The notes: generated by a model not told the origin, from the sequence alone. A DNA stretch of 64,000 nt from Stutzerimonas kirkiae (GCF_004327335.1 NZ_QJUO01000015.1:35072-99071); one strand, 5' to 3'. Numbered from the stretch's first letter, positions 1 to 9,834 are shown. Numbers and translations: made by a program.

Positions 1-457
1 TATAGAACTTGATCGCGAAACCACGGATATCGCGCACCGTATCGGCCGAGCCGCGCGGCCCCTGCACCGTGGAGAAACGTATGAAAACCGGCGTCTTCTT
101 GCCCTTGCCGGCGAGGAAACCGGCCTTGCTCAGGGCGCTGTGATCGGCGTAGCTCTCGAAGTAGCCGTGTGCCGCCACGCCACGGGCATGCACGATACGC
201 TCGGGAATGCGCTCGTGGTCGAAGTGGGTGATCTTCTCGCGCATGATGAAATCTTCCAGCAGCGAGGGCCCACGGTTGCCTGCCTTCAGGGTGTTCTGGT
301 TATCGGCGATCTTCACGCCCTGGTTGGTCGTCAGGGCTTGGCCGCTGGCGTCGGAGCGATAGGTCGCCAGGCTGTCCAGCTTGGCGTTGTGGTTGCTGCG
401 ATCGAGCGTATCGGTGCCGGCCAGATCGCTCTGGCTGGGTGCGTTCTTCTTGGTCAT
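1..457 (-). CDS. katE: Large-subunit (HPII/KatE-type) catalase, N-terminal part, cut by the window edge
   Basis: Heme catalase that converts hydrogen peroxide to water and oxygen. The reverse strand reads from an ATG at 457 into about 152 residues with hallmarks of clade II catalases: a long N-terminal extension (the Asn/Gln-rich arm used for tetramer interlocking), then [20 protein letters not shown], then [16 protein letters not shown], where the distal catalytic His sits in [10 protein letters not shown], then [20 protein letters not shown] purine-rich GAGG lies just upstream of the ATG. The gene runs off the left edge, so the heme-ligand Tyr and the C-terminal flavodoxin-like domain cannot be seen. 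Because of the long arm I favour the HPII class over the smaller KatA/KatB class. The gene is divergent from metN. Confidence 0.9.
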   Translation of the reverse strand, partial: MTKKNAPSQSDLAGTDTLDRSNHNAKLDSLATYRSDASGQALTTNQGVKIADNQNTLKAGNRGPSLLEDFIMREKITHFDHERIPERIVHARGVAAHGYFESYADHSALSKAGFLAGKGKKTPVFIRFSTVQGPRGSADTVRDIRGFAIKFY

Positions 458-635
458 TTCAGGCCTCACGGGGGCGGGTTCACAGGGCGAGAAGCGACCT
501 CTACGGCAGGTGCTTTCTTCATTCTTCCCATTCAGTGACCCTGGCCTGCGCTTATGGGTTGCAGCCGTACGTCGGCACATCAAGCATTCGGCGAAAACGG
601 TTAGAATGGCCGCCTTGCACCCACAAGGTTCGCCC

Positions 636-1643
636 GTGATCGAATTCCAGCAAGTCCACAAGACCTACCGTGCCGATGGCCGGGAAATACCTGCACTGCA
701 TGCCACCGATCTGCGCATCGAAGAGGGCGAAGTGTTCGGCCTGATCGGCCATTCAGGCGCCGGCAAGAGTACTTTGCTGCGCCTGATCAATCGCCTCGAA
801 GAGCCTTCCGGAGGGCGCATCCTGGTCAACGACGAGGATGTAACCGCCCTCGATGCCACTGGCCTGCGGCGTTTTCGCCAGCGGGTCGGCATGATTTTCC
901 AGCACTTCAACCTGCTGTCCTCGAAGACCGTCGCCGACAATATCGCCATGCCGCTGCGCCTGTCCGGCGCCTGGAATCGGGTTTCGCTCGATCGACGGGT
1001 CGCCGAGCTACTGGAGCGGGTCGGGTTGCGTGAGCAGGCACACAAGTACCCGGCGCAACTGTCCGGTGGGCAGAAGCAGCGGGTCGGTATCGCCCGCGCC
1101 CTGGCCACCGGGCCGGACCTGCTGCTGTGCGACGAGGCGACCAGCGCCCTCGACCCGCAGACCACCGCCCAGGTATTGCGCCTGCTGGCCGAGATCAACC
1201 GCGAACTGAAGCTGACCATCGTACTGATCACCCATGAGATGGACGTGATCCGCCGTGTCTGCGACCGGGTGGCGGTGATGGATGGCGGGCGCATCGTCGA
1301 GCAGGGCACGGTGGCCGATGTATTCCTGCACCCACGGCACCCGACCACCCAGCGCTTCGTGCTGGAGGACGAGCAGGTCGACGAGCATGAGCAACTGGCG
1401 GACTTCGCCCAGGTGCCGGGGCGCATCCTGCGCCTGACCTTCCGTGGCGAGGCCACCTACGCGCCACTGCTGGGCCGCGTGGCCCGCGAGACGGGTGTCG
1501 ACTACAGCATCCTTGCCGGACGCATCGACCGGATCAAGGACACGCCCTATGGCCAGCTCACCCTGTCGCTGGTGGGCGGCGACCTGATCGCCGCCGTGGC
1601 GCGCCTGGAAGCCGCCAATGTTCATATCGAGGTGTTGCGCTGA
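636..1643 (+). CDS. metN: D/L-methionine ABC transporter ATP-binding protein MetN
   Basis: ATPase of the MetNIQ importer for methionine, acting on the inner face of the cytoplasmic membrane. From the GTG at 636 the protein is 335 residues, the usual MetN length. It starts [19 protein letters not shown] and has Walker [10 protein letters not shown] (about 38-46), the signature LSGGQKQR, Walker [14 protein letters not shown], the His switch ITHEMD, and a C-terminal NIL (ACT-like) regulatory domain from about 260. AAGG lies 7 bases before the GTG. An in-frame ATG at 606 would add ten residues with no family support. The stop overlaps the metI start (TGATG), indicating translational coupling in metNIQ. 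Confidence 0.95.
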   Translation: MIEFQQVHKTYRADGREIPALHATDLRIEEGEVFGLIGHSGAGKSTLLRLINRLEEPSGGRILVNDEDVTALDATGLRRFRQRVGMIFQHFNLLSSKTVADNIAMPLRLSGAWNRVSLDRRVAELLERVGLREQAHKYPAQLSGGQKQRVGIARALATGPDLLLCDEATSALDPQTTAQVLRLLAEINRELKLTIVLITHEMDVIRRVCDRVAVMDGGRIVEQGTVADVFLHPRHPTTQRFVLEDEQVDEHEQLADFAQVPGRILRLTFRGEATYAPLLGRVARETGVDYSILAGRIDRIKDTPYGQLTLSLVGGDLIAAVARLEAANVHIEVLR

Positions 1644-2308
1644 TGGGTGCCTTCTTCATCAATGTCGACTGGTACGAAATCTGGTTGGCGACCCTGGATA
1701 CCCTGCTGATGCTCGGTGGCTCGCTACTGTTCACCATGCTGCTGGGGCTGCCGCTGGGTGTGCTGCTGTTTCTCTGCGGCCCGCGCCAGTTGTTCGAGAA
1801 CCGGGCGCTCCATGGCGCGCTGTCGCTGTTGGTCAATGTGCTGCGCTCGCTGCCGTTCATCATCCTGCTGATCGTGATGATCCCGCTGACGGTGCAACTG
1901 GTGGGCACTTCCCTGGGGGTGGCTGGCGCCATCCCGCCACTGGTGGCCGGTGCGGCACCGTTCTTCGCACGGCTGGTGGAGACCGCCCTGCGCGAAGTGG
2001 ATCGCGGCATCATCGAGGCGACCCAGGCGATGGGCGCCAGTACCCGGCAGATTATTTTCAACGCCCTGCTGCCTGAGTCCCGCCCCGGGATCATTGCCGC
2101 CGTCACGGTGACGGCCATCACCCTGGTGTCCTACACCGCGATGGCGGGCGTGGTGGGTGCCGGCGGCCTGGGCGACCTGGCGATCCGCTTCGGCTACCAG
2201 CGCTTCCAGACCGACGTGATGGTGGTCACGGTGGTCCTGCTGCTGGTGCTGGTGCAGATTCTGCAAACCCTGGGCGACAAGTTGGTGGTACATTTTTCGC
2301 GCAAGTGA
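1643..2308 (+). CDS. metI: Methionine ABC transporter permease MetI
   Basis: Membrane channel of the methionine importer. It is 221 residues, the normal length, with about five hydrophobic segments. The cytoplasmic coupling-helix region EATQAMGASTRQIIFNALLPESRPGI matches the EAA loop (EAx3Gx9IxLP) that docks onto MetN. The ATG at 1643 overlaps the metN stop, so the two proteins are probably made in a fixed ratio. The gene lies 55 bases upstream of the binding-protein gene. Confidence 0.95.
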   Translation: MGAFFINVDWYEIWLATLDTLLMLGGSLLFTMLLGLPLGVLLFLCGPRQLFENRALHGALSLLVNVLRSLPFIILLIVMIPLTVQLVGTSLGVAGAIPPLVAGAAPFFARLVETALREVDRGIIEATQAMGASTRQIIFNALLPESRPGIIAAVTVTAITLVSYTAMAGVVGAGGLGDLAIRFGYQRFQTDVMVVTVVLLLVLVQILQTLGDKLVVHFSRK

Positions 2309-2363
2309 CATACCAAGGGCGAGCGTACGATCGCACCCCGCTCAACCTTCAAGGAATCGAACG

Positions 2364-3137
2364 ATGAAAAAGATCTTTGCGGCCCTCGCCGTAGCCGTTG
2401 CATTCAATGCCCAGGCGGCGGAAACCGTGACCGTCGCGGCCACCGCCGTGCCCCATGCGGAAATCCTCGAGTTCATCAAGCCGGCGCTGGCCGAGCAGGG
2501 CGTCGACCTGCAGGTGAAAGTCTTCACCGACTACGTGCAGCCCAACGTGCAGGTGTCCGAGAAGCGCCTGGACGCCAACTACTTCCAGCACCAGCCCTAC
2601 CTGGATGAGTTCAACCGTACGCGCAACACCGGGCTGGTCAGCGTCACCGGCGTGCATGTCGAGCCGTTCGGCGCTTATTCCACCAAGCACAAGAGCCTCG
2701 ATGCGCTGCCTGACGGTGCCAGCGTTGCGATCCCCAACGATGCCACCAACGGCGGTCGCGCCCTGCTGCTGTTGCAGAAGGCCGGCCTGATCACCCTGAA
2801 GCCGGAAGCCGGCATCACCGCCACGCCCCGGGACATCGCGGAAAACCCGAAAGGCCTGAAGATCCGCGAACTGGAAGCCGCCACCCTGCCGCGTGTGGTG
2901 AACCAGGTGGACCTGGCGCTGATCAACACCAACTATGCGCTGGAAGCCAAGCTCAATCCGACCGAGGATGCGCTGATCCTCGAAGGCAGCGACTCGCCCT
3001 ATGTCAACATCCTGGTGGCGCGCCCGGACAACAAGGACTCCGAAGCCCTGCAGAAAGTCGCCAAGGCGCTGCACAGCGATGCGCTGGTGCAGTTCATCGA
3101 AGAGAAGTACAAAGGTTCGGTGGTGCCGGTGCAGTAA
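2364..3137 (+). CDS. metQ: Methionine-binding protein MetQ (periplasmic component)
   Basis: Substrate-binding protein that delivers methionine to MetNI. It has 257 residues and starts MKKIFAALAVAVAFNAQAAE, a signal peptide with AQA-A cleavage and no lipobox Cys, so it is predicted to be soluble periplasmic rather than a lipoprotein as in Escherichia coli. The NLPA/MetQ family is recognisable from VFTDYVQPNVQV, DANYFQHQPYLD, VHVEPFGAYSTKHKSL, IPNDATNGGRALLLL and LINTNYALEA. AAGGAA precedes the ATG. It is the last gene of the metNIQ operon. Confidence 0.94.
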   Translation: MKKIFAALAVAVAFNAQAAETVTVAATAVPHAEILEFIKPALAEQGVDLQVKVFTDYVQPNVQVSEKRLDANYFQHQPYLDEFNRTRNTGLVSVTGVHVEPFGAYSTKHKSLDALPDGASVAIPNDATNGGRALLLLQKAGLITLKPEAGITATPRDIAENPKGLKIRELEAATLPRVVNQVDLALINTNYALEAKLNPTEDALILEGSDSPYVNILVARPDNKDSEALQKVAKALHSDALVQFIEEKYKGSVVPVQ

Positions 3138-3240
3138 GCCGCTGCGCGTAGGTCAGGCTCTACGGGCCAGCCTGGGAGCCCGCGTTCATCGCGGGCTTTT
3201 GCTATCCGCTGTTCAGGTGGGCCGTCCGCAGGGCTGCGGC

Positions 3241-4106
3241 TCAACCCACCCTTGCGGTCCATTCGGCGAACACCTGCTCCAGCGAATCGACGGACAGGAT
3301 CCGCTCGGCCCAGCGCACCTGCTCGGTCTCGCTGGCCGTTACCAGGCGTTGCTCGATCGCCACGGGCAGGGCACCGAACTTGAGTTGCAGCAATTGGCGC
3401 AGGATATCGCTGCGGCCTTCTCGTTTGCCCTTTGCTTCAGTTGCCCCCATGACGATCGTCTCGTTGAGCAAGGCGCGCTCACGGACGAAAGCCAGGTAAC
3501 GGGCCTGTTCGTCGTCGGACAGCGCCTGCAACTGCTGGCGGGCCTTGCGGATGGCGGGGCGTTCGATCTCTTGCATGACACTTTCCTCCTGCCAGTGCTT
3601 GAGGTACGCGATCCAGTCTGCCACAGCACCCCCGCTTGGGAATGAAGGCGGTCGGCCTTGGGCAGTTCGAGCAGGTGGAGTTGCAGGCGGCGGTCGCGCA
3701 GTTCGAACTGCCAGAAGGCCTGCTCGTCGTCGAACAGGTCGAAGTCCATCAGGTGAATGCCGATCACCGGTTGCAACTGGTTGTAGTCATCCCCCGGCTT
3801 TAGCTGGCGGCTCAGGTTGCGTGCCAGGTAATAAACGGTGCGTGATGGCCAGCCCTGGTGATTACGCGCCTGCATCTCGATATTGAACAGTTGCCCGTTC
3901 ACATCGCGGGCAAGGGTATCGAGGACGATGAATTTGCCGGTCAGATCCTCAGGCAGGATCTGCGGGTTGAGTACCTGCAGCTCGACGATGGGTGGTTCGT
4001 CGCTGCGCACGGCATTGATCAGGTCGGCCAGCAGGTCAGGGGCCTCGGCGAACAATCGCTTGAAGACCACATCGAGCTTGGGGTCGAGCAGGGGCAGTCC
4101 GGGCAT
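3241..4106 (-). pseudogene. Rpn-family (PD-(D/E)XK, transposase_31-like) nuclease, frameshifted
   Basis: The Rpn/YhgA family (TIGR01784-like) comprises recombination-promoting DNA endonucleases. The N-terminal frame (from ATG 4106) reads MPGLPLLDPKLDVVFKRLF, then KFIVLDTLARDVNGQLFNIEMQ with the nuclease-type Asp and the E-x-Q core, and runs to LLELPKADRLHSQ. The C-terminal part (ADWIAYLKHWQEE onward, ending at 3241) is in another frame. The break falls at a run of five C on the plus strand (3629-3633). One extra C would restore SQAGGAVADWIAYL, which is the expected family junction. The deletion is therefore one base in a homopolymer: a real inactivating change, a phase-variable tract, or an assembly error. 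AAGG lies about 9 bases before 4106. Confidence 0.8.
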
Positions 4107-4194
4107 GGTAGACATCCTTGTCGGTGAGGGATGCCGGACTGTATCGATTAGCGTCAGGAAAGACTGTGAAGCAGTCCACGGATCGAGCAAGTCC

Positions 4195-4271
4195 GCAGGA
4201 TGGGTCGAGCGAAGCGATAGCCATCGGTTCGCAAGATGATGGGTATCACCTGGCGGTTCAACCCATCCTGC
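4195..4271. repeat. REP-like palindrome with GCAGGATGGGT / ACCCATCCTGC arms
   Basis: Perfect 11-base outer arms (4195-4205 and 4261-4271) plus an inner arm pair (GATAGCCATC and GATGGGTATC) make a 77-base imperfect palindrome. It lies between the convergent-side end of the TonB receptor gene and the start of the Rpn pseudogene. A related half (GATGGGTATC...CCCATCCTGCGG) occurs at 10961-11000 immediately before qor. Such GATGGGTATCGC...ACCCATCC elements are common intergenic repeats in Pseudomonas. A role as hairpin terminator or mRNA stabiliser is inferred. Confidence 0.6.
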
Positions 4272-4277
4272 ATGCTG

Positions 4278-6719
4278 TTACCAGTTATAGGTTATGTCGG
4301 CGGTCAGGGTCCGGCTTGCACCGTAGTAGCAGTCCAGCGTGCCGCCGCAGTTGGCCACGTATTTCTTGTCGGCGATGTTTTCCAGGTTCAGCTTCACAGC
4401 CAATCCCTTGAGCTGCAGTGGGGATTTTTCCAGATCGTAGCGCAACATGGCGTCGTACACGGTGTAGGAGGGAATCTGGAAAGAGCTCGGCTGATAGTCC
4501 GAGCCGTAGCTGCTGCGGACGTAACGTACCCCCATGCCGGCGCCCAGACCGGCCAGCGGGGTGGCGTCGAACGTATAGTCGATCCACGTGGAAGCCGTCA
4601 GTGGTGCGATCTTGGCCATGTTGCGATCTTCACGACCATCGTTGACGCTACGCCATTTGCTCTGGTTGCGCGACACTGCGGCCAAGGCCCGCAGGTTCTG
4701 CGTGACGTTGAGCTTGCCTTCGAGCTCAACGCCGCGGGAGCGTACGGCTCCGCTCTGGGTGCTGAAACCCGGATTGGCCAGATCGTCGGTCAGCATGTTC
4801 AGTTGGTCGATCTGATACATCGACAACTGGATGAAACCGTCGATGCCCCTGGGCTCGTACTTGACGCCCACTTCGTATTGCTCACCGGCGGTGGGCTCGA
4901 AGGGACTGCCCGCCACATTCGTACCGGTTTGCGGCAGGAACGACTCGGCATAGCTCAGGTAGGGTGTCATACCGTTGCCGAACTGGTATGCCAGGCCCGC
5001 CCGGACGGTGAGTTTCTCATCCTCGATGTTGGCGTGGGTGCCGCTCAACGGTACTTTGTTATCGGTCTCGGCGAAGTCATAGCGGCCACCCAGGGTCAGG
5101 ATCCAGTGGTTCCAGCGCAACTGATCCTGAACGTACAGGCCGGTCTGTCTGATGGTGTTGTCCCAGCGGTAAGGCGAGGTGAAGCTGAACGTGCTGCCAT
5201 AGACCGGGTTGTACAGGTCGATGGCAGGGCCGCTGCGGTCATACAGGCCGAGGAATTTCGAGTTGAAGTGGTAGTAGTCCACCCCCAGCAGCAGGGTGTG
5301 ATCCAGTTCACCGGTCTTGAACTTCGCCTGAGCGATGTTATCGATGCCGAAGACCTTGTTGGTCTGTGACCAATCCACCCCAAAACGGGTCTGATAGCTC
5401 CTGTCGTTCAGGCCGGTGACGGGATTGGTCGGGAACGAATAGCCGTGCAGTGGCGCGACATAGCGGTCGTCGACGTAGGCATAGCGGGCATTTTGCTTGA
5501 GAGTCCAGATGTTGTTGAGCTCATGGACAACCTCATAGCCGACTACGAACTGCTCGCGATCATAAGCGTTCAGGTCCGGCTCTCCGATGTACAGCGAACG
5601 GCTGATCCGGCCATTGGTTGTGCTGAAGACCGTGCCATAGGCCGGCAGCCCCTGAGCCTCCGGGGTGTCACGATCCTTCTGATACTGGGCGAACAGAGTG
5701 AGGGTGGTGCGGTCGTTGGGTAGCCAGGTCAGGCTCGGCGCCAGCGTCATGCGATTCTGATCGGCATAGTCGATCTGCGAGCCGCTGTCGTTGACCACTC
5801 CGGTCAGGCGGTAGAGGAACCGGCCCTGCTCGTCGAGTGGACCGCCGAAGTCGAAGGCACCGTACTTGCGATCCCAACTGCCGCCGCCGATGACGATTTC
5901 ACGCAGTGGCGTTGCGGTCGGGCGCTTGCTGGCCATGTTGACGATGCCGCCGGGCTGGTTCTGGCCGTACAGTACCGAGGCTGGGCCTTTGAGCACTTCG
6001 ATACGCTCCAGCAGATATGGATCGATCTGCAGTGCGCCGCCGGTGCTGCCGCCGCCATAAGGCAGGTGTAGGCCGTCGAGGTACAGCGGTGCCGGGGAGA
6101 AGCCTCGGGAGGTGGGTTCGTCGAAAATCTTGACGCGATCCGAGAAGCCGCCAAACGTCATGCCGGGAGTGTAACGCAGGGCTTCGGTGACCGATTTGGC
6201 GCCGCGCAGCGTGATCTCGTCCCGGGTGATGACGTTGATGGTCTGTGGGATTTCGCTCAAGGCCGCATCTGTCTTGGTTCCCGTGCCGCTACGCCTGGCA
6301 ACTATCCCATCGACCGGGCCGTAGGCCGACTCGGCATAGTGGGCTGCCCGGCCCGTCACACGGGTCGCATCCAGCTCCACCGGTTCGCTGCCTTGCGCCA
6401 GCTTGCGCAGGGTCAGGGTCTTTTCATCGACGAACTGGAAGCCGTATCCACTGCCTTGCAGCAGCCGCTGCAGGGCCTGGCTGGGCGGGTAGTCGCCGTT
6501 CAGGGCGTTGCCGTCGAGGCCGGCGACGTCGTCGGAGGTGAACAGGATGCGCAGCCCGGCCTGGTCGGCGAAGCGGGTCAGGGCGCCGTCCAGCGGCTGG
6601 GCGGGGATATCGAAGCGCGCCGGCTGTTCCGCCGCCAGGGCGTACAGGGGGCTGGCGCAGCCGAGCAGGGTGGCGAAGGCGATGGCTCGGCGCAATGAAC
6701 GGGTGGGTTGGTCGTGCAT
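4278..6719 (-). CDS. TonB-dependent siderophore receptor with N-terminal signalling domain (ferrichrome/ferrioxamine type)
   Basis: Outer-membrane receptor of 813 residues from ATG 6719 (AAAGGG upstream). It has a signal peptide ending ALAAEQP, then a secretin/TonB N-terminal (STN) signalling domain (about 30-105, FDIPAQPLDGALTRFADQAG). A plug domain follows (SEIPQTINVITRDEI, LERIEVLKGPASVLYGQNQP, GGIVNMASKRP), then a 22-strand barrel ending in the aromatic terminus DITYNW. A Cys pair near the end (CGGTLDC) resembles FhuA/FiuA/FoxA-like hydroxamate receptors. The STN domain should contact the FecR-like protein encoded just upstream, which makes this a cell-surface-signalling receptor. FiuA of P. 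aeruginosa is a plausible counterpart, but the ligand is not proven. Confidence 0.9.
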   Translation of the reverse strand: MHDQPTRSLRRAIAFATLLGCASPLYALAAEQPARFDIPAQPLDGALTRFADQAGLRILFTSDDVAGLDGNALNGDYPPSQALQRLLQGSGYGFQFVDEKTLTLRKLAQGSEPVELDATRVTGRAAHYAESAYGPVDGIVARRSGTGTKTDAALSEIPQTINVITRDEITLRGAKSVTEALRYTPGMTFGGFSDRVKIFDEPTSRGFSPAPLYLDGLHLPYGGGSTGGALQIDPYLLERIEVLKGPASVLYGQNQPGGIVNMASKRPTATPLREIVIGGGSWDRKYGAFDFGGPLDEQGRFLYRLTGVVNDSGSQIDYADQNRMTLAPSLTWLPNDRTTLTLFAQYQKDRDTPEAQGLPAYGTVFSTTNGRISRSLYIGEPDLNAYDREQFVVGYEVVHELNNIWTLKQNARYAYVDDRYVAPLHGYSFPTNPVTGLNDRSYQTRFGVDWSQTNKVFGIDNIAQAKFKTGELDHTLLLGVDYYHFNSKFLGLYDRSGPAIDLYNPVYGSTFSFTSPYRWDNTIRQTGLYVQDQLRWNHWILTLGGRYDFAETDNKVPLSGTHANIEDEKLTVRAGLAYQFGNGMTPYLSYAESFLPQTGTNVAGSPFEPTAGEQYEVGVKYEPRGIDGFIQLSMYQIDQLNMLTDDLANPGFSTQSGAVRSRGVELEGKLNVTQNLRALAAVSRNQSKWRSVNDGREDRNMAKIAPLTASTWIDYTFDATPLAGLGAGMGVRYVRSSYGSDYQPSSFQIPSYTVYDAMLRYDLEKSPLQLKGLAVKLNLENIADKKYVANCGGTLDCYYGASRTLTADITYNW

Positions 6720-6821
6720 GGTTGGCCCTTTCTGGTGCGGGTTGGCGGTGGCGCGATAAATACGAATACTTCGCGCTTCATGCCTACGACGAAACAGCCT
6801 CGCCGACCTTGCCGTGGCGGG

Positions 6822-6836
6822 TGGAAAATTTTTCCA
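6822..6836. promoter_or_regulatory. GGAAAA-T-TTTTCC palindrome, candidate element of the receptor promoter
   Basis: A 15-base perfect inverted repeat about 100 bases upstream of the receptor ATG, in the gap between the fecR-like stop (6963) and the receptor start (6719). Iron-starvation ECF sigma factors of the FecI group often use a -35 beginning GGAAA. The palindrome could therefore be a -35-containing element for the adjacent sigma factor. The -10 cannot be assigned with confidence. Confidence 0.35.
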
Positions 6837-6962
6837 ACGCCGGATCGCCAGGGGTGCGCCAACGATCGAGTGTCGCGGACGGCGGCCTTGCGCCGGGCGC
6901 ACCAGGGCGATTGGCGCCGCTATTCCTGGTGCATATGGCGCACCCTACTCCTTGGCGACATT

Positions 6963-7913
6963 TCAGGGCTTCGGGCGGATCAGCGTCAGCAGCGGCAGGC
7001 GGGTGATGCGTAGCGGCTGGGTCTGCTCCAGGGTGCGTAGCGCGGCTTGAGGGTCGTCCAGCTCGAACACGCCGCTGATGCGCAGCTCGCGCAATGCGCC
7101 GTCGGTGAGGTGGAGCTTGCCGGGCAGGTGGCGTCCCAGTTTGGCCAGCACCTCGCCCAGCGGGCGGCGGTTGAAGATCAGCTTGCCGCGCTGCCAGGCG
7201 CTGCTGGCCTGGGCATCCTCCTGGCGCAACGGCCCAGGGGGCTGGCCTGCCTGGTAGGTCACGCCTTGTCCGGCCTCCAGTCGCAATGCCGCCTGCTGGC
7301 CGGAGGCCACTTCGACGATCCCTTCGCTCACCACCACGTCGGTTTTCCGGCCTTGCAGGTCCACGTCGAAGCGCGTGCCCACGGCCCGCACGGTGCCGCC
7401 CCCTGCATGCACGATAAAGGGCCGGTCGGCGTCCCTGGCCACCTCGAACAGCGCCTCTCCCTTGTAGAGATGGATAGTGCGGCTGCCTGGCGAATAGTCG
7501 ATGGACACGGCCGAAGCGCTGTTCAGCCAGAGCTGGCTACCGTCCTGCAACTGTAGCTGGCGGCGCTCGCCAACGGCGGTGACGTGGTCGGCCCGTAGCG
7601 CTGGCAACGGGTCGAGCAGTGTGCCGCCCACTACCAGGATGGCCAGGGATGCCGCCAGGGCGGCGGCGAGCCGGCGGCGAGGTTTGCGGCGTGGCGCCGG
7701 GGGCACGAAGTGCCTGGCCGTTTCGGTTTGTGGAATGTCGTCCCACAGTGCCTGGGCGCTCCGGGCCGCTGCCCGGTGGGCATCGCTGCGCTGGCTCCAG
7801 TGTTCGAAAGCCTGCCGGTCGGCCACCGAGGCACGACCTGAATGCAGATGCACCAGTCGCTCGATGGCCTGTTCCTCGAGCTGCGCCAGGTCTTGCGTGG
7901 AATGCTCGCTCAC
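6963..7913 (-). CDS. fecR: FecR-family anti-sigma/sigma regulator
   Basis: Inner-membrane transducer of 316 residues that links an occupied TonB receptor to the ECF sigma factor. The N-terminal DUF4880 part has QAFEHWSQRSDAHRAAARSAQALWDD. A single membrane segment follows (LAAALAASLAILVVGGTLL, about 97-115) after a basic RRKPRRR stretch. The FecR domain follows with GERRQLQLQDGSQLWLNSASAVSIDY and VHAGGGTVRAVGTRFDVD. The C-terminal STN-like part ends RLPLLTLIRPKP. The start is GTG 7913, which overlaps the sigma-factor stop (GTGA). Products of the preceding sigma gene and the following receptor gene are its expected partners. Confidence 0.9.
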   Translation of the reverse strand: MSEHSTQDLAQLEEQAIERLVHLHSGRASVADRQAFEHWSQRSDAHRAAARSAQALWDDIPQTETARHFVPPAPRRKPRRRLAAALAASLAILVVGGTLLDPLPALRADHVTAVGERRQLQLQDGSQLWLNSASAVSIDYSPGSRTIHLYKGEALFEVARDADRPFIVHAGGGTVRAVGTRFDVDLQGRKTDVVVSEGIVEVASGQQAALRLEAGQGVTYQAGQPPGPLRQEDAQASSAWQRGKLIFNRRPLGEVLAKLGRHLPGKLHLTDGALRELRISGVFELDDPQAALRTLEQTQPLRITRLPLLTLIRPKP

Positions 7914-8428
7914 TGGCTGTCCCTCTGGCGCCGCCAGGCACGGCAATGGCGCATGGCCTGGACGATATATTTACCCACCATGCTCTCGGAGACGCCCAGG
8001 CGGGCGGCGATCTGGGCATGGGTCAGCCCTTCCAGCCGATTGAGCAGCAGCGCCAGGCGGGCATTGGCGGGCAACTGGTCGAGCGCCGCATCCAACTGAG
8101 CCAGGCTCTGGCCTGCGGCCAGGGTGTCTTCGGGGCCCGAGCCCGGATCATGGATATCCGCCGCTTCCAACTCCTCGGCATGCAGGCTGGCCAGGCGCCG
8201 TACCCGGCGCAGGTGGTCGATGGCCAGGTTGCCGGCAACGCGGAAGACAAAGGCGCGCGGCTCGTCGATCGGCAGGCCGGGCTGCAGCCTGGCCAGGCGC
8301 AGGTAGGCATCCTGGGCGACATCCGCCGCACACTCCACATCGCCCAGGCGGCGGGCGAGGAAGCGCAGGAGATCATCGTAATGCTCCTGGAAGCTTGCCA
8401 GCAGATCGGCTGAGTCGCTACGGGACAT
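7910..8428 (-). CDS. fecI: FecI-type ECF sigma factor (iron-starvation class)
   Basis: RNA polymerase sigma-70 factor of 172 residues from ATG 8428. Region 2 contains LLRFLARRLGDVECAADVAQDAYLRLAR and PRAFVFRVAGNLAIDHLRR (-10 recognition and core binding). Region 4 contains LPANARLALLLNRLEGLTHAQIAARLGVSESMVGKYI (helix-turn-helix for -35 recognition). It is translationally coupled to the FecR gene. It should drive the receptor gene downstream when the cognate siderophore binds. The upstream gap up to 8527 has an AT-richer stretch (AATCGAGAAGCGTTATC) that weakly resembles a Fur box. Confidence 0.9.
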   Translation of the reverse strand: MSRSDSADLLASFQEHYDDLLRFLARRLGDVECAADVAQDAYLRLARLQPGLPIDEPRAFVFRVAGNLAIDHLRRVRRLASLHAEELEAADIHDPGSGPEDTLAAGQSLAQLDAALDQLPANARLALLLNRLEGLTHAQIAARLGVSESMVGKYIVQAMRHCRAWRRQRDSQ

Positions 8429-8526
8429 GATCCTGCCTTGTCGTGCCTGCCCGCTCGGGCGATAGGCGCGCAAGACTACATCAATCGAGAAGCGTTATCA
8501 GCAGGAGCGGTTACAGGTGTGGTGAT

Positions 8527-8650
8527 CGCGTTATGCACGGTAAAGCGCTGAAAAGAGCGCTGGAAGGCTGGACGAAAGCGCGTGGAAACCGGTGTTTTTC
8601 GTCCAGCTTTCCAGCCTCCAGCGCTTTTAATCGAAGGCTTTGTGCCGCTA
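8527..8650. repeat. Dispersed palindromic element, copy A
   Basis: Left arm GAAAAGAGCGCTGGAAGGCTGG (8549-8570 region) and right arm CCAGCCTCCAGCGCTTTT (8611-8628 region) flank a short centre, giving a long imperfect hairpin. Outer flanks (TTATGCACGGTAAAGCGC on the left) extend the symmetry. Related copies are at 10840, 12041, 14416, 49234 and 58180. This one abuts the stop codon of the DOPA-dioxygenase-like gene and ends about 100 bases upstream of the sigma-factor start. Confidence 0.8.
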
Positions 8651-8651
8651 T

Positions 8652-9017
8652 CTAAAGCTCATATTCCACATCGTCCCGGTCGCTGAGCACCGACAGGTCC
8701 AGCGGGCGTATGCTGCCCATCCACATCGGGTAGTCGCGGTGGTCGCGCAGGTCGTTGCCGGTGATCGGGTGGACCAGGATGGTCAGGCCCTGGCGGTTGA
8801 GCATCAGCCAGGGGATCACCTGGGCGAACAGTTCGGCGCGCAAGGCCAGTTGGCAGCTCCAGTCGGGGTGCGGCCCGACCGGCTGCTGATGGACGCGGCC
8901 CATGCGCAGCGGGAACCGACGCGCCGCTTCCTCGCACAGGCTGCGTGCCTGCTCGAGGCTGTCGGCATCGAAGTAGACATGGGCATGGTAGCCCCGCACA
9001 CGCACGCTCATGTTCAT
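8652..9017 (-). CDS. DOPA 4,5-dioxygenase-like family protein
   Basis: Small 121-residue protein of the DOPA_dioxygen family (PF08883-like). Family features are [44 protein letters not shown] and [20 protein letters not shown], with conserved His residues that could bind metal (HAHVYF, GPHP, VHP). In plants and fungi related proteins cleave DOPA. In bacteria the substrate is usually unknown. The gene overlaps the 3-prime end of aroE by 4 bases (ATGA type), so it probably sits at the end of a hemF-aroE transcript. Confidence 0.8.
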   Translation of the reverse strand: MNMSVRVRGYHAHVYFDADSLEQARSLCEEAARRFPLRMGRVHQQPVGPHPDWSCQLALRAELFAQVIPWLMLNRQGLTILVHPITGNDLRDHRDYPMWMGSIRPLDLSVLSDRDDVEYEL

Positions 9018-9834
9018 CCCTCCATCAGTTGCCGGCGCAGCTCGGCCAGTACCGGCGCGCTATCCGGGCGCACGCCGCGCCAGAGCAGGAAGGCCTCGGC
9101 GGCCTGGCCGACCAGCATGCCCAGGCCGTCCAGGGTCTTGGCCGCGCCCTGTCCGGCGGCCCAGCGGTTGAACGGTGTCGCTGCCTTGCCGTACATCATG
9201 TCGTAGCAGACGCTGTGCCCGGGCCGGATTACCTCGTTGGCGATGGCCGGCAGCTCGCCGCCGAGGCTGGCCGAGGTGCCGTTGATGATCAGCTCGAACG
9301 GCGCTCGCAGCTCATCGAAACCGCTGGCCGACACCTCGCCCAGCGCGGCGAAGGCCTCGGCCAGTTGCTCGGCCCTGGCTCGGGTGCGGTTGGCGATCAC
9401 CAGCCGTGCCGGGCGCTGCGCCAGCAAGGGCTCCAGCACGCCGCGCACCGCGCCGCCGGCGCCGAGCAGCAGGATGCTGCGGCCCTCGATGGCGACCCGG
9501 TTATCCAGCAGGTCGGCGACCAGTCCGGCGCCATCGGTGTTGTCGCCGAGCAGGCTGCCGTCGTCGAGTTGCTTCAGGGTGTTCACCGCGCCGGCACGGC
9601 GGGCGCGTTCGCTCAACTGGTCGGCCAGGCGATAGGCCTGCTCCTTGAACGGCACCGTGACGTTGGCGCCCCGGCCCTGGCGGAAGAAATCGCGGGCGAA
9701 GCCTTCGAAGTCGTCCAGCGGCGCCAGCAGCGCCTCGTAGCTGAGCGCCTGGCCGGTCTGCTCGGCGAACAAACGGTGGATCTGCGGGGACTTGCTGTGG
9801 CCGATGGGGTTGCCGAAGACGCCGTAACGATCCA

